The notes under the pieces are model-generated. The model saw only the letters and a program-made list of their open reading frames with translations. It was not told the DNA's origin and searched no databases. From the NCBI GenBank assembly GCA_903854475.1, contig CAINWP010000060.1, positions 1 to 51,714 on the forward strand: 51,714 bases of DNA. The letters are read 5' to 3'. Of the stretch, positions 17,984 to 27,012 are shown piece after piece. The position numbers and the translations under genes are program-made. This DNA comes from an uncultured Verrucomicrobiota bacterium. Its GTDB lineage: Bacteria; Verrucomicrobiota; Verrucomicrobiia; Limisphaerales; UBA9464. Position 1 is the stretch's first letter; each line of letters begins with the position of its first letter.

Positions 17984-18024
17984 CTGCCGACCGACCGCTG
18001 ATTCCACTTCATCCTCTTCGGCTC
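17984..18024 (+). repeat. Copy 2 of the 41-bp direct repeat (5' of the alkD-like gene)
   Basis: Matches 15082-15122 in the same orientation at 38 of 41 positions. Homology stops abruptly on both sides. It lies in the leader upstream of the AlkD-like gene, so it looks like a fragment of the nucleotidyltransferase gene left by duplication or recombination. The rest of 17830-18189 has no other gene I can support. Confidence 0.9.
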
Positions 18025-18189
18025 GTCACCCCCGCGATCGCCCTCGGCGCCAAGCCCCCGGTCGCATCGTTGCCCGACGAAGGGTGGCTTGCGAGGGTAG
18101 CGCTGATGCGGACCTCGAACACAGCTCCTCCTGCCGCCGTCGGCCTGCGGCTGCCCGAGGCGCCTCGGTCCATCGCAAAGGGCAGTTCC

Positions 18190-18984
18190 ATGGCGCTACT
18201 CCTCGACCGCGAGGCTATCGAGTGTCTTGCCCACAACGTCGGGCTCGTTCATCCGACCTTCGATGCCGCCGGGTTCCAACGCGACGCCCACGAAGGCCTT
18301 GCTCCGTTGTCGATCCTCCGGCGCGGCGAACACCTCGCACGCGTCCTTCGGCGGCATTTGCCACCGGCTTACGACGACGCCATCGCCATCCTCACCCGCT
18401 CCCTCACCCCGGTGCTATCGCGCACCGAGGGTCTCGGGTTGGGGGTGTTCTTTTACCTGCCCCATGTCTCCTTCATTGCCTTGTACGGACTCGACCCGGC
18501 GGACAACGGCGGGCGCGATCCGTTCGAGACCTCCATGGCCGCCCAATATGAACTGACCCGCCGCTTCAGCGCGGAGTTCTCCATGCGCCCCTTCGTCATC
18601 CAGTGGCCCGAGCGAACCCTGACCCGACTGTTGGAATGGACACGGGACCCGGATCCGCACGTGCGCCGACTGTGCAGCGAAGGCACCCGCCCCAGACTCC
18701 CTTGGGCGATTCGCATCCCGGCCTTGCTCCGCGATCCGCGTCCGGTGATCCCGATTTTGGAGGCGCTGCGGGATGATCCGGAAGAGTACGTCCGGCGCAG
18801 CGTGGCCAACCACCTGGGCGACATCGCCAAGGATCATCCCGAGCTGGCCTTCGAAATTTGTGAACGCTGGGTGCCCGGCGCCAGCGAGGATCGCAAGTGG
18901 CTGATCCGCCACGCAGTCCGGCATCCCGCCAAAAAGGGCATCGCGGCGGCCTTGCGACTGAGGGAACTCGCCAAGGCGGCCTAA
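18190..18984 (+). CDS. AlkD-like DNA alkylation repair protein (HEAT-like repeats)
   Basis: 264 residues from the ATG at 18190. The frame is open back to 17917, but that part is Pro-rich, carries the 41-bp repeat fragment and is unlike the family. The protein is all helical: AIECLAHNVGLVHPTFDAAG at the N-terminus, a FFYLPHVSFIALYGL segment, and tandem HEAT-like repeats from about 145 (RLLEWTRDPDPHVRRLCSEG, DDPEEYVRRSVANHLGDIAK). This matches the DNA alkylation repair (AlkD-like) family, whose best-known members are glycosylases removing 3- and 7-methyl purines. Whether this branch retains glycosylase activity cannot be told from sequence alone. Confidence 0.85.
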   Translation: MALLLDREAIECLAHNVGLVHPTFDAAGFQRDAHEGLAPLSILRRGEHLARVLRRHLPPAYDDAIAILTRSLTPVLSRTEGLGLGVFFYLPHVSFIALYGLDPADNGGRDPFETSMAAQYELTRRFSAEFSMRPFVIQWPERTLTRLLEWTRDPDPHVRRLCSEGTRPRLPWAIRIPALLRDPRPVIPILEALRDDPEEYVRRSVANHLGDIAKDHPELAFEICERWVPGASEDRKWLIRHAVRHPAKKGIAAALRLRELAKAA

Positions 18985-19003
18985 CGCGAACGATAGCTCC
19001 CTC

Positions 19004-19264
19004 TCACTCGTCATCCCACAGCACCCATCGGCCGTTCTTTTCAAACAATGGCTGTCCGGGTTGGATTCCATCCTTTATCTGAAAATCCGGGATATTGCTC
19101 TTGATTGACAACGCAAACAATCTGTCGAAAAAGGCCTCGTCCAGTTGGGGAAACTCGACTTGAAGGCGAGTCCGAAGGGCTGCAGACATCTTTTGAATCC
19201 TAGATTGATACAGTTCGAGCTCTGCCTGATAAATCAACTCCGTGGAAACGCTTTGACCATGCAA
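19004..19264 (-). CDS. Small hypothetical protein
   Basis: 86 residues from a TTG at 19264, just after an in-frame TAG. An internal ATG would give about 61 residues. It is helical and charged (IYQAELELYQSRIQKMSAAL), then FPQLDEAFFDRLFALSIKSN, and ends GRWVLWDDE. I do not recognise a family. There is no signal peptide. It is convergent with the AlkD-like gene, 19 bases away, and sits at the edge of the AT-rich island, about 100 bases downstream of the next minus-strand gene. Confidence 0.5.
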   Translation of the reverse strand: MHGQSVSTELIYQAELELYQSRIQKMSAALRTRLQVEFPQLDEAFFDRLFALSIKSNIPDFQIKDGIQPGQPLFEKNGRWVLWDDE

Positions 19265-19365
19265 TCGATTTTTATTGCTCTACTTTGTCGCCAGAAAACC
19301 CACCCGGCCGTGCTACTGAACCACTGTAAATAGCAGGCAAGCACAATTATTTTAATATTTAAAAA

Positions 19366-20643
19366 TTAAATCAACCTTCTCCGAATGAATAAAAATAACA
19401 AAAATGACGATACAGCCACAGTAATAACAACAAACCAGAATCCCACATAGTTACGATCTAAGCCAATCGAAACGGCATGATATTTTTTTGAATATTCAAA
19501 CCGATCTTCCAATGTTTTTATCAATTTTATTTCATCCGGTATCCTAGTGCGCACCTTATCCAACAATTGACCAATATCATTCACGCGGTTTGAATTTGAT
19601 CTAATTTCTGAATATCTTAATACCGCATCCAAATAGACCGCTCTAACAATCGGATCATCTTTCAAAACCCCAGGATTTTTCAAATAATTATAATCAAACC
19701 TATCCATCACTTCTTTCAGAACACTTAAGTATTCCTCATCTGACACAACCTCTTTTTTTTGATACAGCAACTGCCCAACAACAAAGCATTCATTGTAATT
19801 GACTACCGATGGGTGGTTCCATATTTTAGTAAGCAATTTAGACAAAGTCGCTTGATCTAATGATTCTTTAATAAAATCGAGCGACTCTAATACTATAGAA
19901 AAATTCTCCTTTGAGCAATTGTTTGTATATATTAGTCGATCAATTATACTTTGATACGTCTGATTAGATTCCTTAATATTCCCCAACTTATTCCAATCAC
20001 GTGCATTCTCCAACAAGGCATAATCATACGAATATAGTTCAGGAGATACATTTGTTATTTCTGAAATAAACTTACTCCGCCATGAAATCGCCATTGGAAA
20101 ATTAGATAATTGAGAATACAAGTTAGCGCCCTTTAGAAGGGCGTCTGAAAAAAACAATGCCTTCATTGGGATTTCTTGCTTTGACTCCTCGAGCAACTGA
20201 ACGATTTTTTGGTAGTGGCTCAAAGCTTTCTCGGGATATTTTCTTTGGGAGGTAACGCTATCAGCAATTAACCTAAGCCCATTCACTTTTTGAACATCAG
20301 AGCAGCTTGCATCGATAACTTTTTGAATAATTGGAATCGCTGATTGCTCAAAACCCTCTTTAAACAACTTGATTCCAACCCACTCTCTTGTCTCACACAA
20401 AGCCTCGGTGTCGTTCAAAAACACTTCCTCAATCGATTTTTCAATAATTAGCAGATTTTGCAATCGTTGACTTTTATTTTGATTTAAAATTAATTTTTTC
20501 TCATTTTCATTGATCCACTCGGCAACCCGCAACTGCTCATTGCTTTGCATCGCAGATATCGTAAGCCCATTTTGACCTTGTAGGCAAAATTTAAGACACA
20601 CAGCAACCAACAGGAATCGAAGGATTTTAAACTTTTTTTTCAT
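19366..20643 (-). CDS. Exported helical-repeat protein with C-terminal membrane anchor
   Basis: 425 residues from the ATG at 20643, with an N-terminal signal sequence (MKKKFKILRFLLVAVCLKFC). The body is helical with a TPR-like rhythm (for example YPEKALSHYQKIVQLLEESK). A C-terminal hydrophobic helix followed by FIRRRLI (last 28 residues) should anchor it in the inner membrane with the repeats outside. No family is recognised. Base composition is unlike the flanks: 19441-19500 is 33 percent G+C. The start is only two bases after the stop of the Cys-rich secreted protein gene, so both are surely co-transcribed. A protein-protein scaffold role is likely; anything more is guesswork. Confidence 0.75.
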   Translation of the reverse strand: MKKKFKILRFLLVAVCLKFCLQGQNGLTISAMQSNEQLRVAEWINENEKKLILNQNKSQRLQNLLIIEKSIEEVFLNDTEALCETREWVGIKLFKEGFEQSAIPIIQKVIDASCSDVQKVNGLRLIADSVTSQRKYPEKALSHYQKIVQLLEESKQEIPMKALFFSDALLKGANLYSQLSNFPMAISWRSKFISEITNVSPELYSYDYALLENARDWNKLGNIKESNQTYQSIIDRLIYTNNCSKENFSIVLESLDFIKESLDQATLSKLLTKIWNHPSVVNYNECFVVGQLLYQKKEVVSDEEYLSVLKEVMDRFDYNYLKNPGVLKDDPIVRAVYLDAVLRYSEIRSNSNRVNDIGQLLDKVRTRIPDEIKLIKTLEDRFEYSKKYHAVSIGLDRNYVGFWFVVITVAVSSFLLFLFIRRRLI

Positions 20644-20645
20644 GT

Positions 20646-21314
20646 TTACTTATTTGCGCGTTGATAACCAGCACAGCTTTTTAATGGATTGTCACACGGA
20701 AATCCAGAACACGATCCAGGACTCGAGAAAACTCCACGTCCCCCTGTCCATCCTGTTGATGAACCCTTGGCGATCTTTTGATTGCAAAAACCAGAATGCC
20801 CTTTCGAATCGGACCATGCATCTTCTGCCTCTGCTTGTGTGCCGGATGCCACATGCTTCACCTTATAATATTTATATTGATGTTTAGTACACTGAGGCAT
20901 TGTTTTATTAATAGTTACATCGCAACCCTCTTCCCAACTCCCCTCCCAATCAGCACTTATCTTAACTGTTGCATTGGCCTTTGCTATTAACGCTGTAGCT
21001 AATCCGTTTTTCAGACCAACAGTAACTTCTCCCTGGACACCGATTTTATGTGTAACATTTTTTTTGGTAACTTTGCTCCACGACGCATCACCACATGAGC
21101 AATTATCATTATCGTCTTGATACACTATCTCTTCAACTGAGACCACAGAGATTTTTTCTACTCCTTTCCAAGGCCCATAACTTTTAAATCCTGGACATCC
21201 GAAAAAGAATGCTTTGTGATTTGAACATGTATGATCTTGGTCAGCATGAATATTTTCAAAGCATAAAAAAACAGCAACTGCACCCATTACAAATGAATTC
21301 CATCGAATTGACAT
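20646..21314 (-). CDS. Cysteine-rich secreted protein of unknown function
   Basis: 222 residues from the ATG at 21314. The frame continues 24 codons upstream, but MSIRWNSFVMGAVAVFLCFE is the natural signal peptide, with cleavage near NIHA|DQDH. The mature part has ten cysteines, an even number consistent with disulfides: HTC, FGCPG, NCSC, EGCD, PQCTK, GFCN, SCSGFPC and KSCAGY. A central alternating segment (GEVTVGLKNGLATALIAKAN, KISADWEGSW) looks like long beta strands, and a TASGT-like turn follows. I recognise no named family. It is the first gene of a two-gene operon in AT-rich DNA, with the anchored helical protein immediately downstream. Confidence 0.75.
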   Translation of the reverse strand: MSIRWNSFVMGAVAVFLCFENIHADQDHTCSNHKAFFFGCPGFKSYGPWKGVEKISVVSVEEIVYQDDNDNCSCGDASWSKVTKKNVTHKIGVQGEVTVGLKNGLATALIAKANATVKISADWEGSWEEGCDVTINKTMPQCTKHQYKYYKVKHVASGTQAEAEDAWSDSKGHSGFCNQKIAKGSSTGWTGGRGVFSSPGSCSGFPCDNPLKSCAGYQRANK

Positions 21315-21740
21315 AGTGTTTGTTTTATATTTTATTATTTTATTTAAACCGTTTTGATTTTGCAGCTTGGTGAATCCTGTTTTCAAGGTTTTTTATTAAA
21401 AATTAATTACATTTTATTTCAATCATAAGTGTAATTTTTATATTGTACAACTCTGTTTTTAACTCGATCCCCATATTATGACCTTTATTGTAAATAATAA
21501 TCACACAAAAAATTATGGTTCGTTTAGCAAAGCGCTGGCGGTGTTCAAAATCGGTTCAGCCCTCGCATGAGGACTGCCGAACCTAGAGCAGGTTGAACCC
21601 GTTGAAGGAGGTCGCGGCGTTCGTCAGACACTGGGTCGACTGCAACAGGGCTTTCCACTGGCTTCACGGAATTTCCCTGTTATCCCTGTTTCTCGTCTTG
21701 GCTCTGGGGGTGGCGGGGGCATGATCGAAGGACATTCCTC
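21315..21740. other. AT-rich intergenic region at the island boundary
   Basis: 426 bases between divergent genes. Bases 21315-21515 are very AT-rich and probably contain the promoter of the Cys-rich protein operon. Composition changes sharply to GC-rich from about 21530, marking the island edge. No integrase, tRNA or flanking direct repeat was seen here. Confidence 0.6.
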
Positions 21741-23348
21741 ATGAGCCAAGAAACCAACACGGTCGCCTGGTGGCGGCTCCTGAACCGCTACCAGTGGTTC
21801 GTCCTTATCATTGCCGCCGCGGGCTGGTTGCTCGACTGCATGGATCAGCAGCTCTTCAACCTGGCCCGCACACCGGCCATGAAGGAACTGCTCAAGGGCA
21901 CCTTCGCGCCCGATGCAACACCCAGCCAAATCGCTGCCTCGGTCCAGGAACATGCGGGCTACTCGACGGCCATCTTCCTGCTCGGATGGGCCACCGGCGG
22001 CCTGATCTTCGGGGTGCTCGGCGACCGCATCGGCCGCGCCAAGACGATGCTCATTACCATCCTCATGTACTCGGGCTGCACCGGCCTGAGCGCGCTGTCG
22101 CAGGCCTTCTGGGACTTCGCTCTGTACCGCTTCATCACCGGCCTCGGCGTGGGCGGTGAGTTCGCCGTGGGCGTGGCGCTGGTCGCCGAGGTGATGCCCG
22201 ACAAGGCCCGCCCCTATGCGCTGAGCCTCCTGCAAGCCTTGTCTACCGTGGGCAACATCGGGGCGGCCGTCACGAGCATGAGCCTCGGGCACTTGGAGAC
22301 GACCGGCGTCTTGGGGTCCCTCGGCGGTTGGGCGGCGTGGCGCTGGATGTTCATTGTCGGAGCCTTCCCCGCCCTGCTGGTGGTGGTCATACGCCGCAAC
22401 TTGAAGGAGCCCGAACGCTGGTTACAAATGAAGGCCTCGGGCATGGACATGAAGAAGCTGGGCGACTACGGCGAACTGTTCGGCAACCCGAACTGGCGTC
22501 GGCCCGCGTTGGTGGCCGGACTGCTGTTGCTCACGGGAATTTTGCTCGGATTCCTAGGACCCGCGGCCTGGAGCAAGATCATGGTTCTGCCGGGGTTTTC
22601 GCTCATTAAGACGGTGGTCTTGGGCTTCTCGCTGGCGGCGCTGGCGGCGGGTTTGTGGGTGGTGTACGGCGGTGGCGGCGACACCCGCTACCGGAGCCGT
22701 GCCGTGGTGGGACTGCTGCTGGCGCTGGCCGGCGTGATCGGCGTCTGGGGCATCGCCTTTTTCAGCTTCGAACTCGTGCGGTTGGTGCTGAACCAGAAGT
22801 TCCAGGCTGAGGGCCTGAGCGGGGCACAGCTGGCCGGCAAATTGACCTACTGGACCGGCATCACCTCGATGATTCAGAACATCGGTGCTTTCTTCGGCGT
22901 CTACAGCTTCGGATTACTTGCGCAGCGAGTGGGGCGCAAACCGGCCTTCGCCGTGTCGTTCGTCTTGGCCATGACTTCCGTGGCCTCCACGTTCTGGTTT
23001 CTGCGGGATTTCGGCGACCTGTGGTTGGTACCTCTGATGGGCTTCGGAACGCTGTCGGTCTTCGGCGGGTATGCGATCTACTTTCCGGAACTCTTCCCGA
23101 CCCGACTGCGCAGCACGGGCACCAGTTTCTGCTACAACGTCGGGCGCTTCGTGGCGGCCAGCGGGCCGGCCCTCTTGGGGCTGCTGACCGGGGTCGTCTA
23201 CAAGGACACCGGAGCCACCGACCCCGCCATGCCGCTGCGCTATGCCGGCGTGACCATGTGCTCGGTGTACCTCATCGGCCTCGTTGCGCTGAACTTTGCC
23301 CCGGAGACCCGGGGTCAACCGTTGCCCGAAGAAGAACCCACCCATTGA
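21741..23348 (+). CDS. Major facilitator superfamily transporter
   Basis: 535 residues from the ATG at 21741. There are about twelve or more transmembrane segments. The first begins NRYQWFVLIIAAAGWLLDCM, with the acidic D in TM1 typical of sugar/organic-acid MFS proteins. The loop 2-3 signature G94-D95-R96-IGRAKTM is present, and a similar LAQRVGRKPAF follows the seventh helix. An extra hydrophobic block at about 250-340 (two or more additional helices) makes it longer than the usual 400-450 residues. It ends in an acidic tail (PLPEEEPTH). Likely a proton-coupled symporter at the inner membrane for a sugar or sugar acid; substrate not determinable. uppP follows on the same strand 74 bases later. 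Confidence 0.88.
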   Translation: MSQETNTVAWWRLLNRYQWFVLIIAAAGWLLDCMDQQLFNLARTPAMKELLKGTFAPDATPSQIAASVQEHAGYSTAIFLLGWATGGLIFGVLGDRIGRAKTMLITILMYSGCTGLSALSQAFWDFALYRFITGLGVGGEFAVGVALVAEVMPDKARPYALSLLQALSTVGNIGAAVTSMSLGHLETTGVLGSLGGWAAWRWMFIVGAFPALLVVVIRRNLKEPERWLQMKASGMDMKKLGDYGELFGNPNWRRPALVAGLLLLTGILLGFLGPAAWSKIMVLPGFSLIKTVVLGFSLAALAAGLWVVYGGGGDTRYRSRAVVGLLLALAGVIGVWGIAFFSFELVRLVLNQKFQAEGLSGAQLAGKLTYWTGITSMIQNIGAFFGVYSFGLLAQRVGRKPAFAVSFVLAMTSVASTFWFLRDFGDLWLVPLMGFGTLSVFGGYAIYFPELFPTRLRSTGTSFCYNVGRFVAASGPALLGLLTGVVYKDTGATDPAMPLRYAGVTMCSVYLIGLVALNFAPETRGQPLPEEEPTH

Positions 23349-23422
23349 AGAACCGTTGAAAGTCCACCGATCGACCACGGATCACTTTCTTATTCCATCA
23401 CCTCATCCACTCCCTCCTCCCC

Positions 23423-24211
23423 ATGTCTGAATGGCTCTTCGCGGTTTTGCTCGGCGTCATCGAAGGCGTCACCGAGTTCCTGCCCGTCTCCTCCACCGGC
23501 CACCTGCTCATCGCTGAACGTCTGGCCGGTCGGCATTATTCGGATCTCTTCAACACCGTGATCCAAATTGGAGCGGTGCTAGCGGTGGTCGCGGTCTTCT
23601 CCGACCGAGTCCGCAGCCTGCTGACCCGCTGGAGGGAACCGGCCAACCAAGATTACCTTCTCAAGCTGGCCGCGGCCTTTGTGGTCACGGCCATCGGCGG
23701 ACTCGCCCTGAAAAAGGCAGGATTGAGACTGCCTAAGACACTGACTCCAGTGGCCTGGGCCACGCTGACCGGCGGACTGCTATTCGTCGGCCTCGAGCGC
23801 TGGCTGTACGGGCGACGCACCACCGACCGAGTCACCTGGGCCATCGCCCTGGGCGTCGCAGCAGGCCAACTCATTGCCGCGGCGTATCCGGGGGCCTCCC
23901 GTTCCGGAACCACCATCTTGATTGCGCTGGCACTGGGCCTCTCACGGACCGCGGCGGCCGAGTTCTCCTTCTTGTTGGGCATCCCGACGCTCATGGCTGC
24001 CGGGGCCAAGGAAACCCTGGATGCTCTCCGCCAGGGCGACGCCCACGAACCGTGGTCCATGATCGCATTGTCCAGTGCAGTCGCGGCCCTGACGGCCTTC
24101 GTGGTGGTAAAGTGGCTGCTGGGCTACGTGCGTTCCCACACCTTCACCGTGTTTGGATGGTACCGAATCCTAGCGGGCGCGGCGTTGTTGTTCTTGGCCT
24201 ATCGGGGCTGA
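23423..24211 (+). CDS. uppP: Undecaprenyl-diphosphatase UppP (BacA)
   Basis: 262 residues, a normal length for the family, with seven to eight membrane helices. The two signature motifs are intact: EGVTEFLPVSSTGH (residues 14-27, including the catalytic Glu residues) and YPGASRSGTT (from residue 155, with S159 and R160 in the active site). It dephosphorylates undecaprenyl pyrophosphate to recycle the lipid carrier of peptidoglycan and surface polysaccharide synthesis, and overproduction gives bacitracin resistance. Its end faces the convergent TSP3 gene with a 23-base gap. Confidence 0.96.
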   Translation: MSEWLFAVLLGVIEGVTEFLPVSSTGHLLIAERLAGRHYSDLFNTVIQIGAVLAVVAVFSDRVRSLLTRWREPANQDYLLKLAAAFVVTAIGGLALKKAGLRLPKTLTPVAWATLTGGLLFVGLERWLYGRRTTDRVTWAIALGVAAGQLIAAAYPGASRSGTTILIALALGLSRTAAAEFSFLLGIPTLMAAGAKETLDALRQGDAHEPWSMIALSSAVAALTAFVVVKWLLGYVRSHTFTVFGWYRILAGAALLFLAYRG

Positions 24212-24234
24212 ACTCCGAAGCCACTGTCTCCGCG

Positions 24235-25572
24235 TCATTCGGCCCGCACACTCACCCGCAGGAAGCGAGCCTCGGAGACCGGTTCCACAGATCCCGTCCA
24301 GGTGGCCAATCCCACGGACGGATAGCTCAAAACGCCGAAAGCCGGCACCCACGTTGTCAAATCGACACTGCGTTCGACCGAATAAATTCGGTTGGGCCGA
24401 ATAGAAAATTGGAGCGTCGGTTGGGTGAGAGGACCCGTGAGGGTGATTCGAAAAACCTCTGCGGACGACAACGGATCGGTTCCGGCCGTCCATTCAGACA
24501 AATTCGAAGCACCGTCCGCGTCGGGATCTCCCGAGGCCACCTGAGCGAGGTTCCCAAAACGCCACAGTTCCCAATCATCGGGCAATCCATCGGCCTCCGA
24601 ATCGGTTGGCCCGACAACGAACCCTTCTAATTCCAGAACGGGACCAGGAAACAAATTGTCTTCGCGAGTGGACCATTGCGGATAAGCGCCGCTGCCGCCC
24701 AATCCAGTGCCGCCCGGCGTGACTTGCTTGGCCGGTGAGAGCGAACTCACCATGAGAGACAATCGACCGTAGGCCAGCGATCGAGCCACGTAGCCGGCGA
24801 TCTGCGGGTCGGACAAATTGAGATCGAAGGTAAAGGTATTGCCCAACGGCACACTCTCGCCCGGGTTGACCCCGACGGTCTGGCCCACGGCCCAAGGCCG
24901 GGCCTCGAAGGGCGGCTGTGTCCACGCGGCATTGGCCTGCCCCACATGGTTGGCGATGTCGATGAGTTCGCCCTTCGGGTTGAACACGGCCGCGAACGAA
25001 TTGCGGGTACCGATGGAAATGGTGTTCGAGGTAAAGGCTCCAACCACGCCGAAAGAGCTGTCTTCCGTGTAACCCACCGCATCGAATCCATTGCGGAAAC
25101 CGACACCAAAGATCTCAACCGGTCGGCCCGCATCGTCATCGGTTTGATGAGCCGGGTCCGAGTCCGGAAGGTGGGTCCGGTAGCTGTCGAACGAGGGGTC
25201 GTACAAAAACGTCACTCGCTCTCCGGTGGCATTATTTACCAAGTCGCGCCCCACCGTGAGGTTCAGGCGAACCCGCCGCAGAATGTACCGGCTCGGGATA
25301 GCATTGGTGGGAATCACCGTCTGAGTTTGCCAGCCCAAGAGAAACTCGGCATCGCGGGTATCGAAGCGCGGATCGAACGAGGCGAACGTCGGGGCCACCG
25401 GTCGGGAACCTCCGGTCCCGAACTCGAAGGGGTACATCCATTTGTCCATGGCTGGGCCCAGCTGGGTCTTGAATTCGCCCGCGAGCGCCCCAAGCGCCAG
25501 CGCCGTGACCCCTGTGATGGCCATGCAATAGCCCCGTCTGCTGCTCAATCCACTCGGTATTCCCAAACGCAT
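24235..25572 (-). CDS. Secreted protein with thrombospondin type 3-like Ca-binding segment
   Basis: 445 residues from the ATG at 25572, which has GAGG five bases upstream. An ATG at 25587 would add five residues. The N-terminus carries a membrane/signal segment (GYCMAITGVTALALGALAGE). The first 320 residues are a beta-rich domain without a family I know. Residues about 320-370 contain Asp-rich repeats (DSEADGLPDDWEL, SGDPDADGASNLSEWTAGTDP) of the thrombospondin type 3 or dockerin-like calcium-binding kind. The final part (RIYSVERSVDLTTWVPAF) is the common C-terminal domain of Verrucomicrobia secreted proteins. Probably cell-surface or extracellular; no enzymatic role is evident. Confidence 0.75.
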   Translation of the reverse strand: MRLGIPSGLSSRRGYCMAITGVTALALGALAGEFKTQLGPAMDKWMYPFEFGTGGSRPVAPTFASFDPRFDTRDAEFLLGWQTQTVIPTNAIPSRYILRRVRLNLTVGRDLVNNATGERVTFLYDPSFDSYRTHLPDSDPAHQTDDDAGRPVEIFGVGFRNGFDAVGYTEDSSFGVVGAFTSNTISIGTRNSFAAVFNPKGELIDIANHVGQANAAWTQPPFEARPWAVGQTVGVNPGESVPLGNTFTFDLNLSDPQIAGYVARSLAYGRLSLMVSSLSPAKQVTPGGTGLGGSGAYPQWSTREDNLFPGPVLELEGFVVGPTDSEADGLPDDWELWRFGNLAQVASGDPDADGASNLSEWTAGTDPLSSAEVFRITLTGPLTQPTLQFSIRPNRIYSVERSVDLTTWVPAFGVLSYPSVGLATWTGSVEPVSEARFLRVSVRAE

Positions 25573-25678
25573 GATTGCCTCAACCATCGGGGCATGCCTC
25601 TGGCCCGCAAGTCTGGGATTAGACCCAGATCCAATTTGCTGGAGAGACCGCCGTGAGTAATCGACTGCGCCGCAGGCA

Positions 25679-25722
25679 ACTGGAAGTGGTGGAGGGCCGC
25701 CGAAATCGCCTCCACTTCCAGT
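25679..25722. other. Long imperfect hairpin between minus-strand genes
   Basis: ACTGGAAGTGGTGGAGG (25679-25695) can pair with CCTCCACTTCCAGT (25709-25722) across a short loop, with one bulge. It lies downstream of the RlmI-like gene and upstream of the TSP3 gene on the minus strand. There is no U-tract, so it is a weak terminator candidate; it may be a transcript-stabilising stem or a REP-like element. Confidence 0.55.
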
Positions 25723-25770
25723 GCGCTGCCAACGTCTGGGACAGTCTTCCTCTCTAGGAGGGGGCTTTAC

Positions 25771-27012
25771 TTATCGAGGGCGAGGCTCGAAGCGCAGGTA
25801 GGCGGCCTTGAGGTACCGAGCTTCGTCGAAGGTCGCGGTATGATCTGGGGCGTGCCCGGTGTAGACTTCGTCGCCAAAGGGACGACCACTGCGTCGGGCC
25901 GCCTCGGTGACGGCGGCGTAGAACTCCTCGGGGGTTACGTGGGCCGAGCACGAGGCCGCTAGGAGCAATCCGCCGGGTCGCACCCGAGCGATAGAATGCA
26001 TCGCCAACCGATGGTAGGCATCAATGGCACCGGCTCGCTCGGTCTCGCGTTTGGCCATCGACGGTGGGTCACAAATGACGATATCGAATTGTTCCGAGCT
26101 CCGTTCTAACCAGGCAAAGGCATCGGCCTGCACCGAGTTGTAACGGACAGCAGCCATGCGAGCATCGGCCGCGTTGAGTTCAAAATTACGACGGGCCGAC
26201 TCGAGGGCGTGCGGCGAAATATCCAGATCGGTCACGCTGCGTGCCCCTCCCCGGGCCGCATGCAGAGAGAACCCGCCGCTGAAACTAAAAGCATTGAGCA
26301 CGTCCATGCCGGCGGAGCACTGCCCGATGCGCCGACGATTGTCCCGCTGGTCGAGAAAGAAGCCGGTTTTCTGACCCTTGACCACGTCGGACCAAAACTG
26401 AATACCATCCTCCAGGAAGACCACCGAACCCGAGGTGTCGTCGCCCCAGAGGTTTTGGCCATCTTGATAACCGGCCTGTTCGAAGCTCGTGGTGGCGTTG
26501 CGGCTCAACCGCAGCACAATGCGTTCGGGCTTAATAAATTCGCGCAGCCAACGGGTCAGGTCGGCGATGCGCGGCAACCAAACGGCCGAATACAACTTTA
26601 GAACTAAGGTGCGGGCGTACTGATCCACCACCATGGCGGGCCAACCATCCGACTCGCCATTAATCCAACGCACGCCGTTGGTCTGGTCGGTCACGACGCC
26701 TTCACGGCGGGCCAAAGATGCTGCCATGCGGGCACGCCACCAGTCGTCGTCGACCATCACCGGTTTGCCGGAGTAGAGAGTGCGGAAGCGGATCGGAGAA
26801 TCCGGATCGTAAAGTCCGAGAGCCAGGAAGCGGTCTTTGCGGTCGTAAACGACGGCGATTTCGCCGGAATCCCCTTCCCGATTTTTCTCGCGGATGCGTT
26901 CGGCATACACCCACGGGTGACCGGTTCGGATCGCGTATTCGGCGGCCGGGGTGAGTCGCAACCGCAAGCGGGGCTTCGCTGGACTGGCTGAAGACGTGGG
27001 GGATGAACTCAT
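25771..27012 (-). CDS. RlmI/RlmK-like class I 23S rRNA methyltransferase
   Basis: 413 residues from the ATG at 27012. The N-terminal PUA-like RNA-binding part is residues about 15-85 (HPWVYAERI). A conserved GQKTGFFLDQRDNR block is at 213-226. SAM motif I is DVLNAFSFSGGFSLHAARGG (237-256), followed by acidic DLDISPHAL. Motif IV is DPPS at 315-318, and C355 in SCS is the likely catalytic cysteine of the 5-methylcytosine transferases. E. coli RlmI methylates C1962 of 23S rRNA. The start overlaps the stop of the nucleotidyltransferase gene (ATGA 27009-27012), so the two are co-translated, an unusual pairing. Confidence 0.92.
   Translation of the reverse strand: MSSSPTSSASPAKPRLRLRLTPAAEYAIRTGHPWVYAERIREKNREGDSGEIAVVYDRKDRFLALGLYDPDSPIRFRTLYSGKPVMVDDDWWRARMAASLARREGVVTDQTNGVRWINGESDGWPAMVVDQYARTLVLKLYSAVWLPRIADLTRWLREFIKPERIVLRLSRNATTSFEQAGYQDGQNLWGDDTSGSVVFLEDGIQFWSDVVKGQKTGFFLDQRDNRRRIGQCSAGMDVLNAFSFSGGFSLHAARGGARSVTDLDISPHALESARRNFELNAADARMAAVRYNSVQADAFAWLERSSEQFDIVICDPPSMAKRETERAGAIDAYHRLAMHSIARVRPGGLLLAASCSAHVTPEEFYAAVTEAARRSGRPFGDEVYTGHAPDHTATFDEARYLKAAYLRFEPRPR

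Noticed and set aside
17917-18189. N-terminal extension of the AlkD-like gene
   Set aside because: Proline-rich, carries the 41-bp repeat fragment and is absent from the family; the ATG at 18190 gives a normal start.
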